IMG/VR virus record: IMGVR_UViG_3300042992_001231
Span: 1 to 48,066 of that record
DNA: 48,066 nucleotides
Origin: a virus
Direction: 5' to 3' (one strand)
Shown here piece by piece: positions 7,770 through 15,685 of the stretch. A program made the position numbers and the translations under genes. Position 1 is the first letter of the stretch; each line of letters opens with the position of its first letter. The notes under the pieces are model-generated. The model was not told the origin of the DNA. It made no database searches and saw only the letters and a list, made by a program, of their open reading frames with translations.

Positions 7770-8593
7770 GGTTCAGCGTTCAGGTTGATGGGTTTGCTAT
7801 CCTCGTACCACTCCGGGTGCTTGGCGAAGGTACGCATGGCCTCGTCGGAGTAGATGATGTCGGTGACGTACTTCAGGCGCTGACGCCAGTTGCCCGTGGG
7901 ACCGGTGCCCCGGTTCTTTCCGTACAGGCCCGCGTGGTACGCCTTGGCCTGCCAGGGGTACGCGATGGGCCGCGACTGCCGCATCTGGATCCGTCGGATC
8001 AGCCCGTCCTGCTCAACGTATCCATGGCCGATCGGGCTGTTGGGGAAGGTCTTACGGCAGTACGCCTCTGGGTTTGTGAAGTAGTCGCCAACGCTGTGCG
8101 GCATGACCAGCGTTTGCAGCACCTCCTTGCGGAAGGCAACGCCGAGGCTGCAATAGTCGCCGTCGCTCAGGTAGTAGGCGTCGTTGGGACCTTGGTCAAC
8201 CAGCTTGCGGTTGGGGTTGGCAACGGCAATGGAGCAGAACAGGGTCGGGTCCGCTTCGTGCACCTGCTCATGGAAGGCGAAGAAGTCAGTGGCCACCATG
8301 ATGTCCTCCTCGATCAGTATCACCAGCCCATCGGATAGCTGGGCGGCCAGTGCGTACCCTTGGAGCAGGTTGTGGCTTTGCTTGCTGATCTCCCGATACT
8401 TCGTGGGGCCAGCCTCGCTGATCTGGTGGGAGAATGGAAAGCCCGCCAGCACCTCATGGATGGCCGGGTCGTAGCCTCGGTCCAGCCTGAAGATGTAATG
8501 GTAGGCGTCGGACCCGTGGGCTCGTTTGATGTTCTCCAGCGCGTGCCAGAGCATTTCCGGGCGACGCCAGCAGGGGATCAGGACTACGTTCAT
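7712..8593 (-). CDS. Glycosyltransferase, GT-A-like (GT2 type)
   Basis: A 293-residue protein starting at ATG 8593. The N-terminus, MNVVLIPCWRRPEMLWHAL, is the first beta strand and helix of a GT-A nucleotide-sugar fold. The stretch LVILIEEDIMVATDFF carries an acidic EED in the position of the metal-binding DxD. A later GYVEQDG motif fits an acceptor-site acidic residue. It is the last sugar gene of a block running from 12154. Such phage enzymes may decorate phage DNA, virion protein or host surface glycan; the sequence does not say which. The upstream extension of the reading frame looks non-coding and was excluded. Confidence 0.75.
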   Translation of the reverse strand: MNVVLIPCWRRPEMLWHALENIKRAHGSDAYHYIFRLDRGYDPAIHEVLAGFPFSHQISEAGPTKYREISKQSHNLLQGYALAAQLSDGLVILIEEDIMVATDFFAFHEQVHEADPTLFCSIAVANPNRKLVDQGPNDAYYLSDGDYCSLGVAFRKEVLQTLVMPHSVGDYFTNPEAYCRKTFPNSPIGHGYVEQDGLIRRIQMRQSRPIAYPWQAKAYHAGLYGKNRGTGPTGNWRQRLKYVTDIIYSDEAMRTFAKHPEWYEDSKPINLNAEPWQSLHLQPLDLNRNPVRF

Positions 8594-8946
8594 GGCAGGA
8601 TCTTGTTCTTCATGCAGTGCTCCCAGCATACGCGGTCGATGGCGTCCCGCATGGTGTAGCCAGCCCGCACCACGTCGAGCTCGTTGATCTTGTAGGCGTC
8701 GTAGGTGTCGAACCCGTCCAGCGACTTCACCTTTATGTGAAGTTCCCACTCGTTCGTGCATGGGTCCACGGTCATGCGGAGCTCGCCAGCTTCAGCCGCC
8801 GCCCATACCAGCGGGTCGAATTCGGCCTTCCGCTCGATGGCCCACTGCACCCGCTTGATCGCGTAGGCGATGCGGGCAAGTACCCAGCGGGTGAACTTGA
8901 ACCAGCGGAAGCGCATCGGCATCTGGTACTTCTTAGGGGTGCTCAT
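8590..8946 (-). CDS. Hypothetical protein
   Basis: A 118-residue protein with a basic, aromatic N-terminal amphipathic region (RFRWFKFTRWVLARIAYAI) that could associate with membranes. The C-terminal half is acidic, with HIKVKSLDGFDTYDAYK and two cysteines in CWEHCMKN. It overlaps both neighbours by 4 bp within the sugar island. Unknown function; membrane tethering is only an inference from the amphipathic segment. Confidence 0.65.
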   Translation of the reverse strand: MSTPKKYQMPMRFRWFKFTRWVLARIAYAIKRVQWAIERKAEFDPLVWAAAEAGELRMTVDPCTNEWELHIKVKSLDGFDTYDAYKINELDVVRAGYTMRDAIDRVCWEHCMKNKILP

Positions 8947-9143
8947 TGTGACTGGTTCTTGTCCGAATTGCGCATCCTGATCACTTCATCCGCCATAGCC
9001 TTCAGCAGCTCCAAGACGTATGGGGCGCTGTCCTTTCCGCGCAGCTTGGTCGGGTGGCTTGTCTCGTAGTTGTTCTTCCAAGACGAATCAATCGCCTCAT
9101 CCATTTCGATGGTCGTGCAGTCGTGGGTTACTCGGATTTTCAT
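8943..9143 (-). CDS. Hypothetical small protein
   Basis: A 66-residue protein starting at ATG 9143, chosen because it overlaps the stop of the FkbM-type gene by 4 bp. It has a short beta-like start (MKIRVTHDCTTIEMDE) and a C-terminal helix. I do not recognise it. Confidence 0.6.
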   Translation of the reverse strand: MKIRVTHDCTTIEMDEAIDSSWKNNYETSHPTKLRGKDSAPYVLELLKAMADEVIRMRNSDKNQSQ

Positions 9144-9844
9144 GGACGCAGGCGTTCGGCTGGGGTGTAGGTCACGGGGTAGCGCCCCGAGGCGCTGAAG
9201 TGGAAGGTCGGGGCCACGTTGTACCGCTCGGTGAGCACGTACCCAAGCGGGGCAAGCAGGGCGCTGATGCTTTCCAGCACCGGCTCGTCCCATATCTCGA
9301 TGAAGAGTTCCGGCTTGCAACGGCGGATGGTCTGCATCGCCCCAGCAAGTGCTGCCTCCTCCATGCCCTCCACGTCCAGCTTGATCACGCGCACGTCATC
9401 GGCTTCCTGCACGTGGTTGTCGATCTTGGCGATGGCAATCCCGGCCTCGCAGCCTTCGTCCGGCGTGAGTTCCCACTGGCAGTTCTTCCCAGTGCCTCCC
9501 AGCTTGGCCGATGCGTAGCCCTCCTCCCGGCCAACGCCCTCCTGAATCACCAGGACCTTTCCGCCACGGTCGAAGTGTGCCACGTTGAAGATGAGCAGTT
9601 CGGCGTTGACCTCCATCGGCTCGAAGGCAATCACCTGATCCGCCCAGAGTGCGAAGGGCAGCGTATGGTTCCCCACGTTGGCCCCTGCATCAATCCATAC
9701 TCCGCCGCGTGGAAGGTTCCGTTCCATCCAGTCGAGCATGTGGTGTTCGCAGAGCTCCCCATTCCGGTAGTGCGTCTCCATGATCTCGTCGTCCACGCGG
9801 ATGTCGAACGTGTGGCCGTAGCGGTGGACTTGGTAGGTGTTCAT
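9140..9844 (-). CDS. FkbM-family SAM-dependent methyltransferase
   Basis: A 234-residue protein starting at ATG 9844. The SAM-binding motif I is GGVWIDAGANVGNHTL (about residues 47-62), followed by VIAFEPMEVNAELL, and later VRVIKLDVEGMEEAAL. These are the characteristic motifs of FkbM methyltransferases, which usually O-methylate sugars or small molecules. It lies between glycosyltransferase genes with 4-bp overlaps, so methylation of a transferred sugar is the most likely job. The extended frame upstream was rejected as antisense-like. Confidence 0.88.
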   Translation of the reverse strand: MNTYQVHRYGHTFDIRVDDEIMETHYRNGELCEHHMLDWMERNLPRGGVWIDAGANVGNHTLPFALWADQVIAFEPMEVNAELLIFNVAHFDRGGKVLVIQEGVGREEGYASAKLGGTGKNCQWELTPDEGCEAGIAIAKIDNHVQEADDVRVIKLDVEGMEEAALAGAMQTIRRCKPELFIEIWDEPVLESISALLAPLGYVLTERYNVAPTFHFSASGRYPVTYTPAERLRP

Positions 9845-10455
9845 GCGTTTCGGGGGAATAGGTACCCGGCCGTCTGGCCGTCGTGGTGTTCGTTGCCGAT
9901 GGTGCTCTCCGTGGTTCCGATATGGTCGACGAGGCTGGGGACGTGGAAGAACAGGCGCGTGCCGGTCCTGCGCATGGCCTCGAACAGAACGGAGTCCGGC
10001 TTGCGGGCCAAAGTCTCCGGGGCCTCCTCCATCACATCCTGCATCACCTCGGCCACAGCTTGGGCCAGCCAGCAAGGCATGATCACGGAACCGCCCCATA
10101 GGTGGTAGTGCGGTTCGACCTCCAGCCAGCCTCGCTCCTCCCTTCGGTCGTGGGGTATGTTCTGTTCTATGGTCCACAGGCTGTACCCCGACCGGTAGAA
10201 GCGCAGCGGGGATGTGATGCGAAGAAGGAACGACTGGTCGAAGATCAGGTCGTCATCCACCACGACCATCAGTTCGGGGCCTTCGCCTTGTGCAAGGTCG
10301 CGCATGGCCCGGATCAGGTTGCGCGTGGGGCCGAACTCTCCGCCGTCGGCGTAGACCTTCACTTGGCCGATACCAGCGGCGTGAAGCGATGCGATGGTGG
10401 CCGGAAGCGTGCAGCGTTGCGAGGCGGTATAGTGGATGATGCCGACGCGGATCAT
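9841..10455 (-). CDS. Glycosyltransferase, GT-A-like
   Basis: A 204-residue protein. It opens with MIRVGIIHYTASQRCTLPATI and has a clear acidic metal-binding motif, LMVVVDDDLIFDQSFL, near residue 62. HLWGGSVIMPCW and a later FHVPSLVDHIGTTES fit acceptor-side loops with an imperfect catalytic histidine/aspartate arrangement. The gene overlaps neighbours by 4 bp. The GT-A fold assignment is from motifs; donor and acceptor are unknown. Confidence 0.75.
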   Translation of the reverse strand: MIRVGIIHYTASQRCTLPATIASLHAAGIGQVKVYADGGEFGPTRNLIRAMRDLAQGEGPELMVVVDDDLIFDQSFLLRITSPLRFYRSGYSLWTIEQNIPHDRREERGWLEVEPHYHLWGGSVIMPCWLAQAVAEVMQDVMEEAPETLARKPDSVLFEAMRRTGTRLFFHVPSLVDHIGTTESTIGNEHHDGQTAGYLFPRNA

Positions 10456-11357
10456 TTCAGCAGGCGGATTAGGTTCTCCTCAAATGCCGCCCCGTCCTTC
10501 AGGTACTGCTCCCGCGCATGGCCGCCAAGTTCCACCAGCAGGGGAAGCGGGCACGCCATAGCAGACCGGATGCAATGCGCCAAGGCTTGAGGGTCAACGT
10601 GCTGGTGGGTAGCCAAGTTCTGCCATCCACGTGAAGCTACCCCAGCCAAAAGGCCGAATTCCCCGCCGACCAACTCATCCATCGGGTGCCCAGCCGTGGA
10701 GATGATTACCGCACCCGCCGACCGGGCCTCGTTGATATAGTGCCCGAAGCCCTCGTAGGAAGAGGGGCAGACGTGCACCGCGTGTTCGTTCATCAGCCGC
10801 TTCAATTCGGCCGCGTCCTGCCTGCCGAGCACCGTGACGTTATCCGGGGGCGATGCAATCGGGTTCTTCGTGACCATCGTCAGGTGCAGACCGGGAAGCA
10901 TACGCATGGCCTCGATCACCGCCGCCGTGCCCTTGGCCGAGGAACCGCCCGCCACGTGCAGCAGCGCCCGCTTGCGCTCCACCGTTGGGTCGTGCATGTC
11001 GAAGGAACTCCAGCCCGTGTACTGCACGTCGCGGTGCAAGCCTTGGAAGATGCGCTCACAGTCCCGCGTCTTGGCCCATACCTGGGTAAGCCCGTGCAAA
11101 TGTGGTCGCCATTCCCGCACGAACCATTCGGGGTTTGGGACCAAGATGTTCCGCTTGGCGCTCTGGTAGTGGTTCGGGTTCAGAAGCTCGATGAAGATGT
11201 TCACGTCGAAAGACCCCGCCGCCGATGGCTTGGCCTGCCAGTCCACCGAACTCACCTGCATGGCCTCCCCGCTGATCCCCACCAACGCCGAGCGCAGCAC
11301 CTGCATATCGTGGGTGAGGCCCAGTCCGTTGTCGCGGCTGATCAGTTGGACGCGCAT
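10452..11357 (-). CDS. Glycosyltransferase, GT-B (GT4-like)
   Basis: A 301-residue protein starting at ATG 11357, which overlaps the upstream stop (TGATG). The C-terminal half has the GT4 E-x7-E signature in CPSSYEGFGHYINEARSAG, followed by VIISTAGHPMDEL, and a preceding ALLHVAGGSSAKGTAAVIEA nucleotide-binding segment. The N-terminal acceptor domain is short compared with typical GT4 enzymes of about 370 residues, so it may be a trimmed phage version. It is one of four glycosyltransferases in this block. Confidence 0.85.
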   Translation of the reverse strand: MRVQLISRDNGLGLTHDMQVLRSALVGISGEAMQVSSVDWQAKPSAAGSFDVNIFIELLNPNHYQSAKRNILVPNPEWFVREWRPHLHGLTQVWAKTRDCERIFQGLHRDVQYTGWSSFDMHDPTVERKRALLHVAGGSSAKGTAAVIEAMRMLPGLHLTMVTKNPIASPPDNVTVLGRQDAAELKRLMNEHAVHVCPSSYEGFGHYINEARSAGAVIISTAGHPMDELVGGEFGLLAGVASRGWQNLATHQHVDPQALAHCIRSAMACPLPLLVELGGHAREQYLKDGAAFEENLIRLLK

Positions 11358-12154
11358 CACAGATCGTATAGGCGTGGAACGTGCATGACGAAATAAGCGC
11401 CGCCCGTGATGTGCACCGGCTCGAAGTAGTTCTTCAGGTGCCTGAAGTACTGCCGGTCGTGGTCGTAACCGTTCGCCGGGTGCCGATACACGATGTCCGG
11501 CCAGTAGGTGCGCTGGTCCCGCACGTGCACGATGTTGCTGCACCCGATTCCGTTGGACCGCGTATCCGAGGCAAGGCGCTCCTGCCAGGCGCTGCCGTTC
11601 CATACCCGGTCGCAGCACAGACCAACGTCCGGCATTCTTGCATCCAACAGCCCATCGTGCAGGGTCTGCAAGTCCTCCGGCCCCAGCATGTCGTCGCTGT
11701 CAATGTAGCGGATGTACTGCCCGGTGCCCTTCATGATCCCGACCGACCTGGGCACCCCGCTCCACAGCCGCTGCTTGGCGACCTTCAGCACCCGGATGCG
11801 TGGGTCCCTGTCCAGGATGTGGTCCCGCAGCGCCCAGGTGGCCTCGCAGCCGTCCGCCACAATCACCAACTCCCAGCTTTGGAAGTGCTGGTCCTTCACC
11901 GACTGGATCGCCCGCAGCAGCTTTACCTGCCGGTCCACCGCCGACCGGCCGTAGTTGCCCGAGTACTCCCCGAGGAAGACCGGCATGACCAATGTGAAGA
12001 AGGGGGCGCTCACCGGGTCGAAGGTATGGGCTGGGCCGTGAACTGGAAAGGCCCCGTGAGGAGCCTTCCCGCCCGTGGTGAGCAACCATGCAGTCCTGTG
12101 TGACCAAACCTGCCCGGGGATGGCGCAAAGGTAGGCATCATTTCGGTTCGGCAT
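11357..12154 (-). CDS. Family 2 glycosyltransferase
   Basis: A protein of up to 265 residues. From residue about 52 it reads PFFTLVMPVFLGEYSGNYGR, then WELVIVADGCE, then the DxD region IRYIDSDDMLGPEDL, a textbook GT2 (GT-A) layout. The first 48 residues do not look like the family, and a GTG at 12013 would give a more usual start; the start is therefore uncertain. First sugar gene of the island in transcription order. Acceptor and sugar are unknown. Confidence 0.85.
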   Translation of the reverse strand: MPNRNDAYLCAIPGQVWSHRTAWLLTTGGKAPHGAFPVHGPAHTFDPVSAPFFTLVMPVFLGEYSGNYGRSAVDRQVKLLRAIQSVKDQHFQSWELVIVADGCEATWALRDHILDRDPRIRVLKVAKQRLWSGVPRSVGIMKGTGQYIRYIDSDDMLGPEDLQTLHDGLLDARMPDVGLCCDRVWNGSAWQERLASDTRSNGIGCSNIVHVRDQRTYWPDIVYRHPANGYDHDRQYFRHLKNYFEPVHITGGAYFVMHVPRLYDL

Positions 12155-12356
12155 CCGCTTGGATGATCTCCACCGCGTAGCCAGCCTGCGTGCCCATCAG
12201 TCCATGGATGCGGGCCTCCATGCGTTCGAGGTCGTTGTCCACCTTCGCGTTGCAGCTTGTGATGGTCTTGGTGAGCGTCACGGTGATGGTGATGGTGAAG
12301 TCGCGGTCCTCGCGGCTGGCCTCCTGTGGGTTTGGGCCGGTGATGTTGTCGATCAT
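12138..12356 (-). CDS. Hypothetical small protein
   Basis: A 72-residue protein. The centre is a Thr-rich beta-like stretch (DFTITITVTLTKTITSC), followed by an acidic helix. It overlaps the first glycosyltransferase start by 17 bp and begins 17 bp after the 3' side of the tRNA-like gene. Unknown function. Confidence 0.55.
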   Translation of the reverse strand: MIDNITGPNPQEASREDRDFTITITVTLTKTITSCNAKVDNDLERMEARIHGLMGTQAGYAVEIIQADAEPK

Positions 12357-12370
12357 GGTTGCTTTGTTTA

Positions 12371-12474
12371 TGCCATCCGCGCAGGGGTCGAACCTGCACC
12401 TGCCTCCGGGGCCTTAAAACGACCGTTCGTTCGGTGTTCTCCCGGACGCCGCCCTACCCTTGGGCCAGCGGATG
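12371..12474 (-). tRNA. tRNA-like gene with enlarged anticodon domain
   Basis: On the minus strand the ends pair as a 7-bp acceptor stem (CATCCGC with GCGGATG), followed by G and an encoded CA. The D arm is GCCC-AAGGGTA-GGGC. The T arm is GCAGG-TTCGACC-CCTGC with the conserved TTCGA loop. The middle is about 30 nt too long for a standard tRNA. One possible anticodon arm is GGTC-GTTTTAA-GGCC, which would place UUU (Lys) after U33. A longer TCCGGG/CCCGGA stem encloses it. The gene fits exactly in the gap between two coding regions. It may be a degenerate, insertion-bearing or structurally unusual tRNA; amino acid identity is uncertain. Confidence 0.6.
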
Positions 12475-12481
12475 AGTCGTG

Positions 12482-12853
12482 TTACTGCGCCGAAGCAATC
12501 AGGGCGTCCAGTTCAGCCGCCATATCCGATGGCCGGGTCACCCGGGTGTCGTAGGCGCTCTCACACCATACCCTCACCCCTTGGATGTCGAAGGCCCCAG
12601 AGTAGCGGGTGGTCGTATGGTCGTGCAATCGCATGTCCGGAAATGCCTGCCGGAGCTCGGCGAACTGTTGCGCGGTTAGCCCGTAGAGTTCGGTCGGGTT
12701 GTAGATCAGGTTGGCCGGGTTGATGCCCGTCTGCACAAGGCTCTCCACCTTGCCTTTCACGATGTCGATGCGGTCTTGGATGGTCAGTTTGTTGCTCATC
12801 TCGATAATGGTGTTGTCTGGTTCAGTGATGATGTCCAGTAGGCGGTTGCTCAT
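12482..12853 (-). CDS. Hypothetical protein
   Basis: A protein of up to 123 residues; a second ATG at residue 19 (MSNKLTIQDRIDIVKGKVE) is a likely alternative start. The protein is mixed alpha/beta with a cysteine in VWCESAYDT. It overlaps the upstream small gene by 4 bp and ends 8 bp before the tRNA-like gene. Not recognised. Confidence 0.6.
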   Translation of the reverse strand: MSNRLLDIITEPDNTIIEMSNKLTIQDRIDIVKGKVESLVQTGINPANLIYNPTELYGLTAQQFAELRQAFPDMRLHDHTTTRYSGAFDIQGVRVWCESAYDTRVTRPSDMAAELDALIASAQ

Positions 12854-13053
12854 TTATTGAGGTCTTCGAAGGTGTGGCGCGTGACCACTCCGTCTTGCTC
12901 CACCTCCGCCCAATATCCAACCTCACTTTTGCGGTAGGTGTTCAGTTTGCCAAGCTCGTCGGCGATGAATTCCTCGGTGACTACGAAATGGGTTTTACCC
13001 CGGCTGATTTGGTAGCTGCCTTCGTAGATGCTGATGGTGCTGATATGGCTCAT
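12850..13053 (-). CDS. Hypothetical small protein, first gene after promoter P4
   Basis: A 67-residue protein starting at ATG 13053, rich in beta-forming and acidic residues (SIYEGSYQISRGKTHFVV, then YWAEVEQDG). It is the first gene after the promoter module at 13083-13114, with an A-rich leader containing CAACAACGAACACAAACA and no Shine-Dalgarno sequence. Unknown function. Confidence 0.7.
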   Translation of the reverse strand: MSHISTISIYEGSYQISRGKTHFVVTEEFIADELGKLNTYRKSEVGYWAEVEQDGVVTRHTFEDLNK

Positions 13054-13082
13054 GGCGCTGTTTGTGTTCGTTGTTGACGATC

Positions 13083-13114
13083 CAAAGATGGGGGTATGCC
13101 TTTCAAATATGCAA
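13083..13114 (-). promoter_or_regulatory. Promoter P4, Bacteroidota type
   Basis: On the minus strand, TTG (13114-13112), a 21-bp spacer and CATCTTTG (13090-13083) match the Bacteroidota vegetative promoter pattern of TTG/TTTG and TAnnTTTG, with C for T at the first -7 base. Upstream flank includes GCTTGCATATTTG. It drives the 13053 gene and those downstream. It is nearly identical to P3. Confidence 0.72.
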
Positions 13115-13130
13115 GCGGTAAGGAAAGAAA

Positions 13131-13142
13131 GTGACGAACGGT
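13131..13142. promoter_or_regulatory. 12-bp operator candidate next to P4
   Basis: GTGACGAACGGT (plus-strand reading) lies 16 bp upstream of the P4 -33 element. The same 12 bases occur beside P3 (15768-15779) and, inverted, beside P2 (23200-23211). Its recurrence at three promoters suggests a regulator site. Confidence 0.5.
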
Positions 13143-14336
13143 TCACGCCGTCCGCAGCCTTGGCATCGGCTTGTCCCCAAAAGGCACCCCGGTCAGCACC
13201 CGACCGTCCGCCCCGTGGATGTGCCAGCCGCCTTGGTCGCTCAGGGTCAAGTCCTCCACCTTCCCGAACTGCTCCAGGTTCCCGCCCATGTCCACAATCA
13301 TCGTGTGCTCCTTGTCCGGGTGCGGCCGGATGCCCCTGCCCACAATCTGGTACCACAGCGCCAGGCTCATGGTTGGGCGGGCCATCACCACGGCCTCCAG
13401 TTGCGGGTAGTCGAAGCCCGTGGTGAGGATGCCCACGTTGCAGACACACTTGATCCACCCGTCCCGAAAGCCCCGGATCACCCGGTCGCGTTCCTTCGGC
13501 GGGGTGTCGGCAGTAACGATGGCTGCCCCTGGGATTTGGCTCACCACGTACCGCGCCTCCTCCGTGAAGCGGGTGAACACCAGCACGTTCTTTCTCCCGA
13601 TTTCGAACAGCCGCCGCACCACCTTCACCACCTTGCCCGGCATGTCGTTCATCGCGTACTGCTGCCGCAGGCTCTCGTCCGTATAGTCCGCTCCTGTGCT
13701 GTTGCGTTGCAGCGCATTCCGGTTGATGACCTTGATGCTGTGGTACTGGAGCTTCGCCAGGTAGCCCTCGTCAAACAGCACCCGGTTCTGAACCGAGTAG
13801 ACCACCTTGTCGAAGATTCGGGGCCGCGTGCGGGTCAGGAACTTCAGGATGGAGTACCGCTGAAAGGTTGTCGGGTTCATCCCCTGTGCCAATCGGTAAG
13901 GGGTCGCCGTCATCCCCAGCACAGGCACGCCCATGTTCCCAAGGACCTCCTCGTACTGGCCAGCCTCGCTGTTCACCCCGTGGCACTCGTCCACGATTAC
14001 GTACTTGAAGCGCTCCAGCAGGTGCTGCTTGCGAACCACGCTGCCGATAGTGGCAAAGGTCACGTCCGCCATCCGCTTCTCGCCTGCCGATGCCGAGTAG
14101 ATGCCGCAGCCAAACCCATAGGCCCGGTACTTAGCCGCGTTCTGGGCGAGTATCTCCTTCGAGGGCTGGAATACCAGCGTGGGCGCTCCGAGCTTGGCGA
14201 TGGTCCCTGCTATCACAATCGACTTGCCAGATCCCGTGGGCAGCACCTGGAGCCCGTTCTGCCCCCTGCTCTCGGTCAGGAACTTCACGCCAGCATCGAT
14301 GGCCTCGGTCTGGTACCAGCGTGGCGTGAAGCTCAT
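13143..14336 (-). CDS. Superfamily 2 DEAD/DECH helicase
   Basis: A 397-residue protein from ATG 14336 (MSFTPRWYQTEAIDAG, a Q-like motif). Motif I is LPTGSGKS, motif II is VIVDECHG, motif III is GMTATPYR, and motif VI is YQIVGRGIRPH. This is a complete UvrB/RecQ-like SF2 helicase core of the type seen in many phages, acting in replication or recombination. The frame extends further upstream but that part is antisense-like. The stop lies next to the P4 operator, so it belongs to the transcript from P3 rather than P4. Confidence 0.92.
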   Translation of the reverse strand: MSFTPRWYQTEAIDAGVKFLTESRGQNGLQVLPTGSGKSIVIAGTIAKLGAPTLVFQPSKEILAQNAAKYRAYGFGCGIYSASAGEKRMADVTFATIGSVVRKQHLLERFKYVIVDECHGVNSEAGQYEEVLGNMGVPVLGMTATPYRLAQGMNPTTFQRYSILKFLTRTRPRIFDKVVYSVQNRVLFDEGYLAKLQYHSIKVINRNALQRNSTGADYTDESLRQQYAMNDMPGKVVKVVRRLFEIGRKNVLVFTRFTEEARYVVSQIPGAAIVTADTPPKERDRVIRGFRDGWIKCVCNVGILTTGFDYPQLEAVVMARPTMSLALWYQIVGRGIRPHPDKEHTMIVDMGGNLEQFGKVEDLTLSDQGGWHIHGADGRVLTGVPFGDKPMPRLRTA

Positions 14337-14379
14337 AGGCGCGGGTACCCGCAGTATTGGCAGGTGGTGATCAAAGTGC

Positions 14380-14631
14380 TCATGGCTGCGTTGCTTTGAA
14401 CCACTCGAGGTTGAGCTTGTAGCAATCCTCGGCGAATTCATCCTTGCTCTCGGAACGCATTCCCGTGTATATGCCAATACACAGGTGCGAGCCTTCTTTG
14501 CTCAGGTGTGCTACACCCTTGTGCGTGCGGCCCTCTGCATCAACAGCCTCAATCCTGCACACTGCCTCGCCGCCTTCGCATAGGTGTTCGAACAGCGCGT
14601 CGTAGTCCTTGGATGTCTCGTAGGTGCTCAT
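14380..14631 (-). CDS. Hypothetical small acidic protein
   Basis: An 83-residue protein starting at ATG 14631. It reads as a small alpha/beta domain (EAVCRIEAVDAEGRTHKGV) with scattered cysteines. A 43-bp gap separates it from the helicase start. Unknown. Confidence 0.6.
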   Translation of the reverse strand: MSTYETSKDYDALFEHLCEGGEAVCRIEAVDAEGRTHKGVAHLSKEGSHLCIGIYTGMRSESKDEFAEDCYKLNLEWFKATQP

Positions 14632-14633
14632 GG

Positions 14634-15077
14634 TCAAAATAGTCCTTTGTTCAGAACGGCGACGGAACTTCCCTTTTTCTGCATTGACAGGCAAAGCGTT
14701 ATAGTATCACCAAAGAAGACGAAGTCGTCCTGAATTTCCACCGAAGCCTGATCCAATCTGAGCATCATAGATACCGCCTCATAATCCGTCATCGGTGCGG
14801 CGTTCTTTGGCATTACCACCTTGCTGATGCCTCGGCCAATGTGCGTGTGCTCTTTCTTGAGCATCACTAATAAGGTCGACCAGCTATTGAGGCAGTTCGC
14901 CGTTCCGACGACACTGGTTTTGAACATCTTAATTGCGTGGCCGGAGGAGAGGAAGAACGCCTCCTCATTCAGTGGCTCCGTGGTGGTCGCTTCATGGTAG
15001 GTTTCAAGTAATTCCTTGACCTGTCCGTGTGCCATCTGCGTCAACAGGATGGCGATTGCTACTGCGAGGTGTTTCAT
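14634..15077 (-). CDS. Predicted secreted protein
   Basis: A 147-residue protein with a classical signal peptide: MKH, a hydrophobic core LAVAIAILLTQMA and a cleavage site near HGQ (residue 19). The mature part is mixed, with two cysteines. Codon and base use looks less GC-rich than the neighbours, with tracts such as GTATATGCC nearby, hinting at later acquisition. A periplasmic protein in an early-type operon could act in superinfection exclusion or host takeover; this is inference only. Confidence 0.72.
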   Translation of the reverse strand: MKHLAVAIAILLTQMAHGQVKELLETYHEATTTEPLNEEAFFLSSGHAIKMFKTSVVGTANCLNSWSTLLVMLKKEHTHIGRGISKVVMPKNAAPMTDYEAVSMMLRLDQASVEIQDDFVFFGDTITLCLSMQKKGSSVAVLNKGLF

Positions 15078-15118
15078 CTTAGAATGGTGTTTTGGGGGAT
15101 GTAGTGTAATCTGTCAGC

Positions 15119-15409
15119 TTAGAGCCCCAAGCGGGCGAGTTCGTCGTTCAGTTCATCATGTGGCGCGTTCTCGTACGCACCCTGCACGATGCGCTCCTGC
15201 AAGCCAGCCACGCGGTCGATGGCGAACTGCAAGGCGCTCACGGCCTCCGCATACTGCGCGGCCTGCACCTGTTGGAGCGCGAGGCTGTCGGGGTGCGCCT
15301 GCTCGATGCGCTCCTTGATCTCCTGGTGGGTAATGTTCATCTGGATCACCGTGTTCATCTTCGGGAAGATGCGGCGAAGGTTCAGGGGGTTGTTGGCGTT
15401 CAGGTTCAT
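15119..15409 (-). CDS. Hypothetical coiled-coil protein
   Basis: A 96-residue protein starting at ATG 15409. After a short start (MNLNANNPLNLRRIFPK) the rest is strongly helical and acidic, e.g. EIKERIEQAHPDSLALQQVQ. It probably forms a coiled coil. Unknown function. Confidence 0.65.
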   Translation of the reverse strand: MNLNANNPLNLRRIFPKMNTVIQMNITHQEIKERIEQAHPDSLALQQVQAAQYAEAVSALQFAIDRVAGLQERIVQGAYENAPHDELNDELARLGL

Positions 15410-15481
15410 GGTTGCTAGGGTTTGGTGGCGGTCCAAGGCCGTTGATGTTATCGCAGGCCCGGACCTACCACGGTGTGTTTG

Positions 15482-15685
15482 TCAATGGCTATTCAGACGA
15501 TACACATCCATAGCAGCGTCATTATGTGCCTGTTCTACGCACTTGTCACCAATAACGGCGTATGGAGGATTGAGCGAGTGGTACTTGGCTTGCTCCAAAA
15601 CCAATCGGTCAAAAACAGCGTTCAGAATTTTCCGTTTGGTAGGTTCCTGCATCGCGTTCATCGTGGTGTGCTTCGTGTTGCTCAT
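15482..15685 (-). CDS. Hypothetical small protein, first gene after promoter P3
   Basis: A 67-residue protein starting at ATG 15685, 33 bp below the P3 -7 element, with an A-rich leader ending ACACAAACACCTACCACG. Helical (RKILNAVFDRLVLEQAKYH) with one cysteine. The leader matches that of the tagged gene starting at 39885. Not recognised. Confidence 0.7.
   Translation of the reverse strand: MSNTKHTTMNAMQEPTKRKILNAVFDRLVLEQAKYHSLNPPYAVIGDKCVEQAHNDAAMDVYRLNSH

Noticed and set aside
13131-14399. Long plus-strand open frame of about 420 residues opposite the helicase
   Set aside because: It is the complement of a gene with all SF2 motifs; the product is His/Arg/Pro/Val-rich and low in normal protein features, as expected for antisense frames in GC-rich DNA. 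The same applies to long plus-strand frames at 1394-2383, 3249-4250, 18419-19768, 21936-23129 and 31647-33272.
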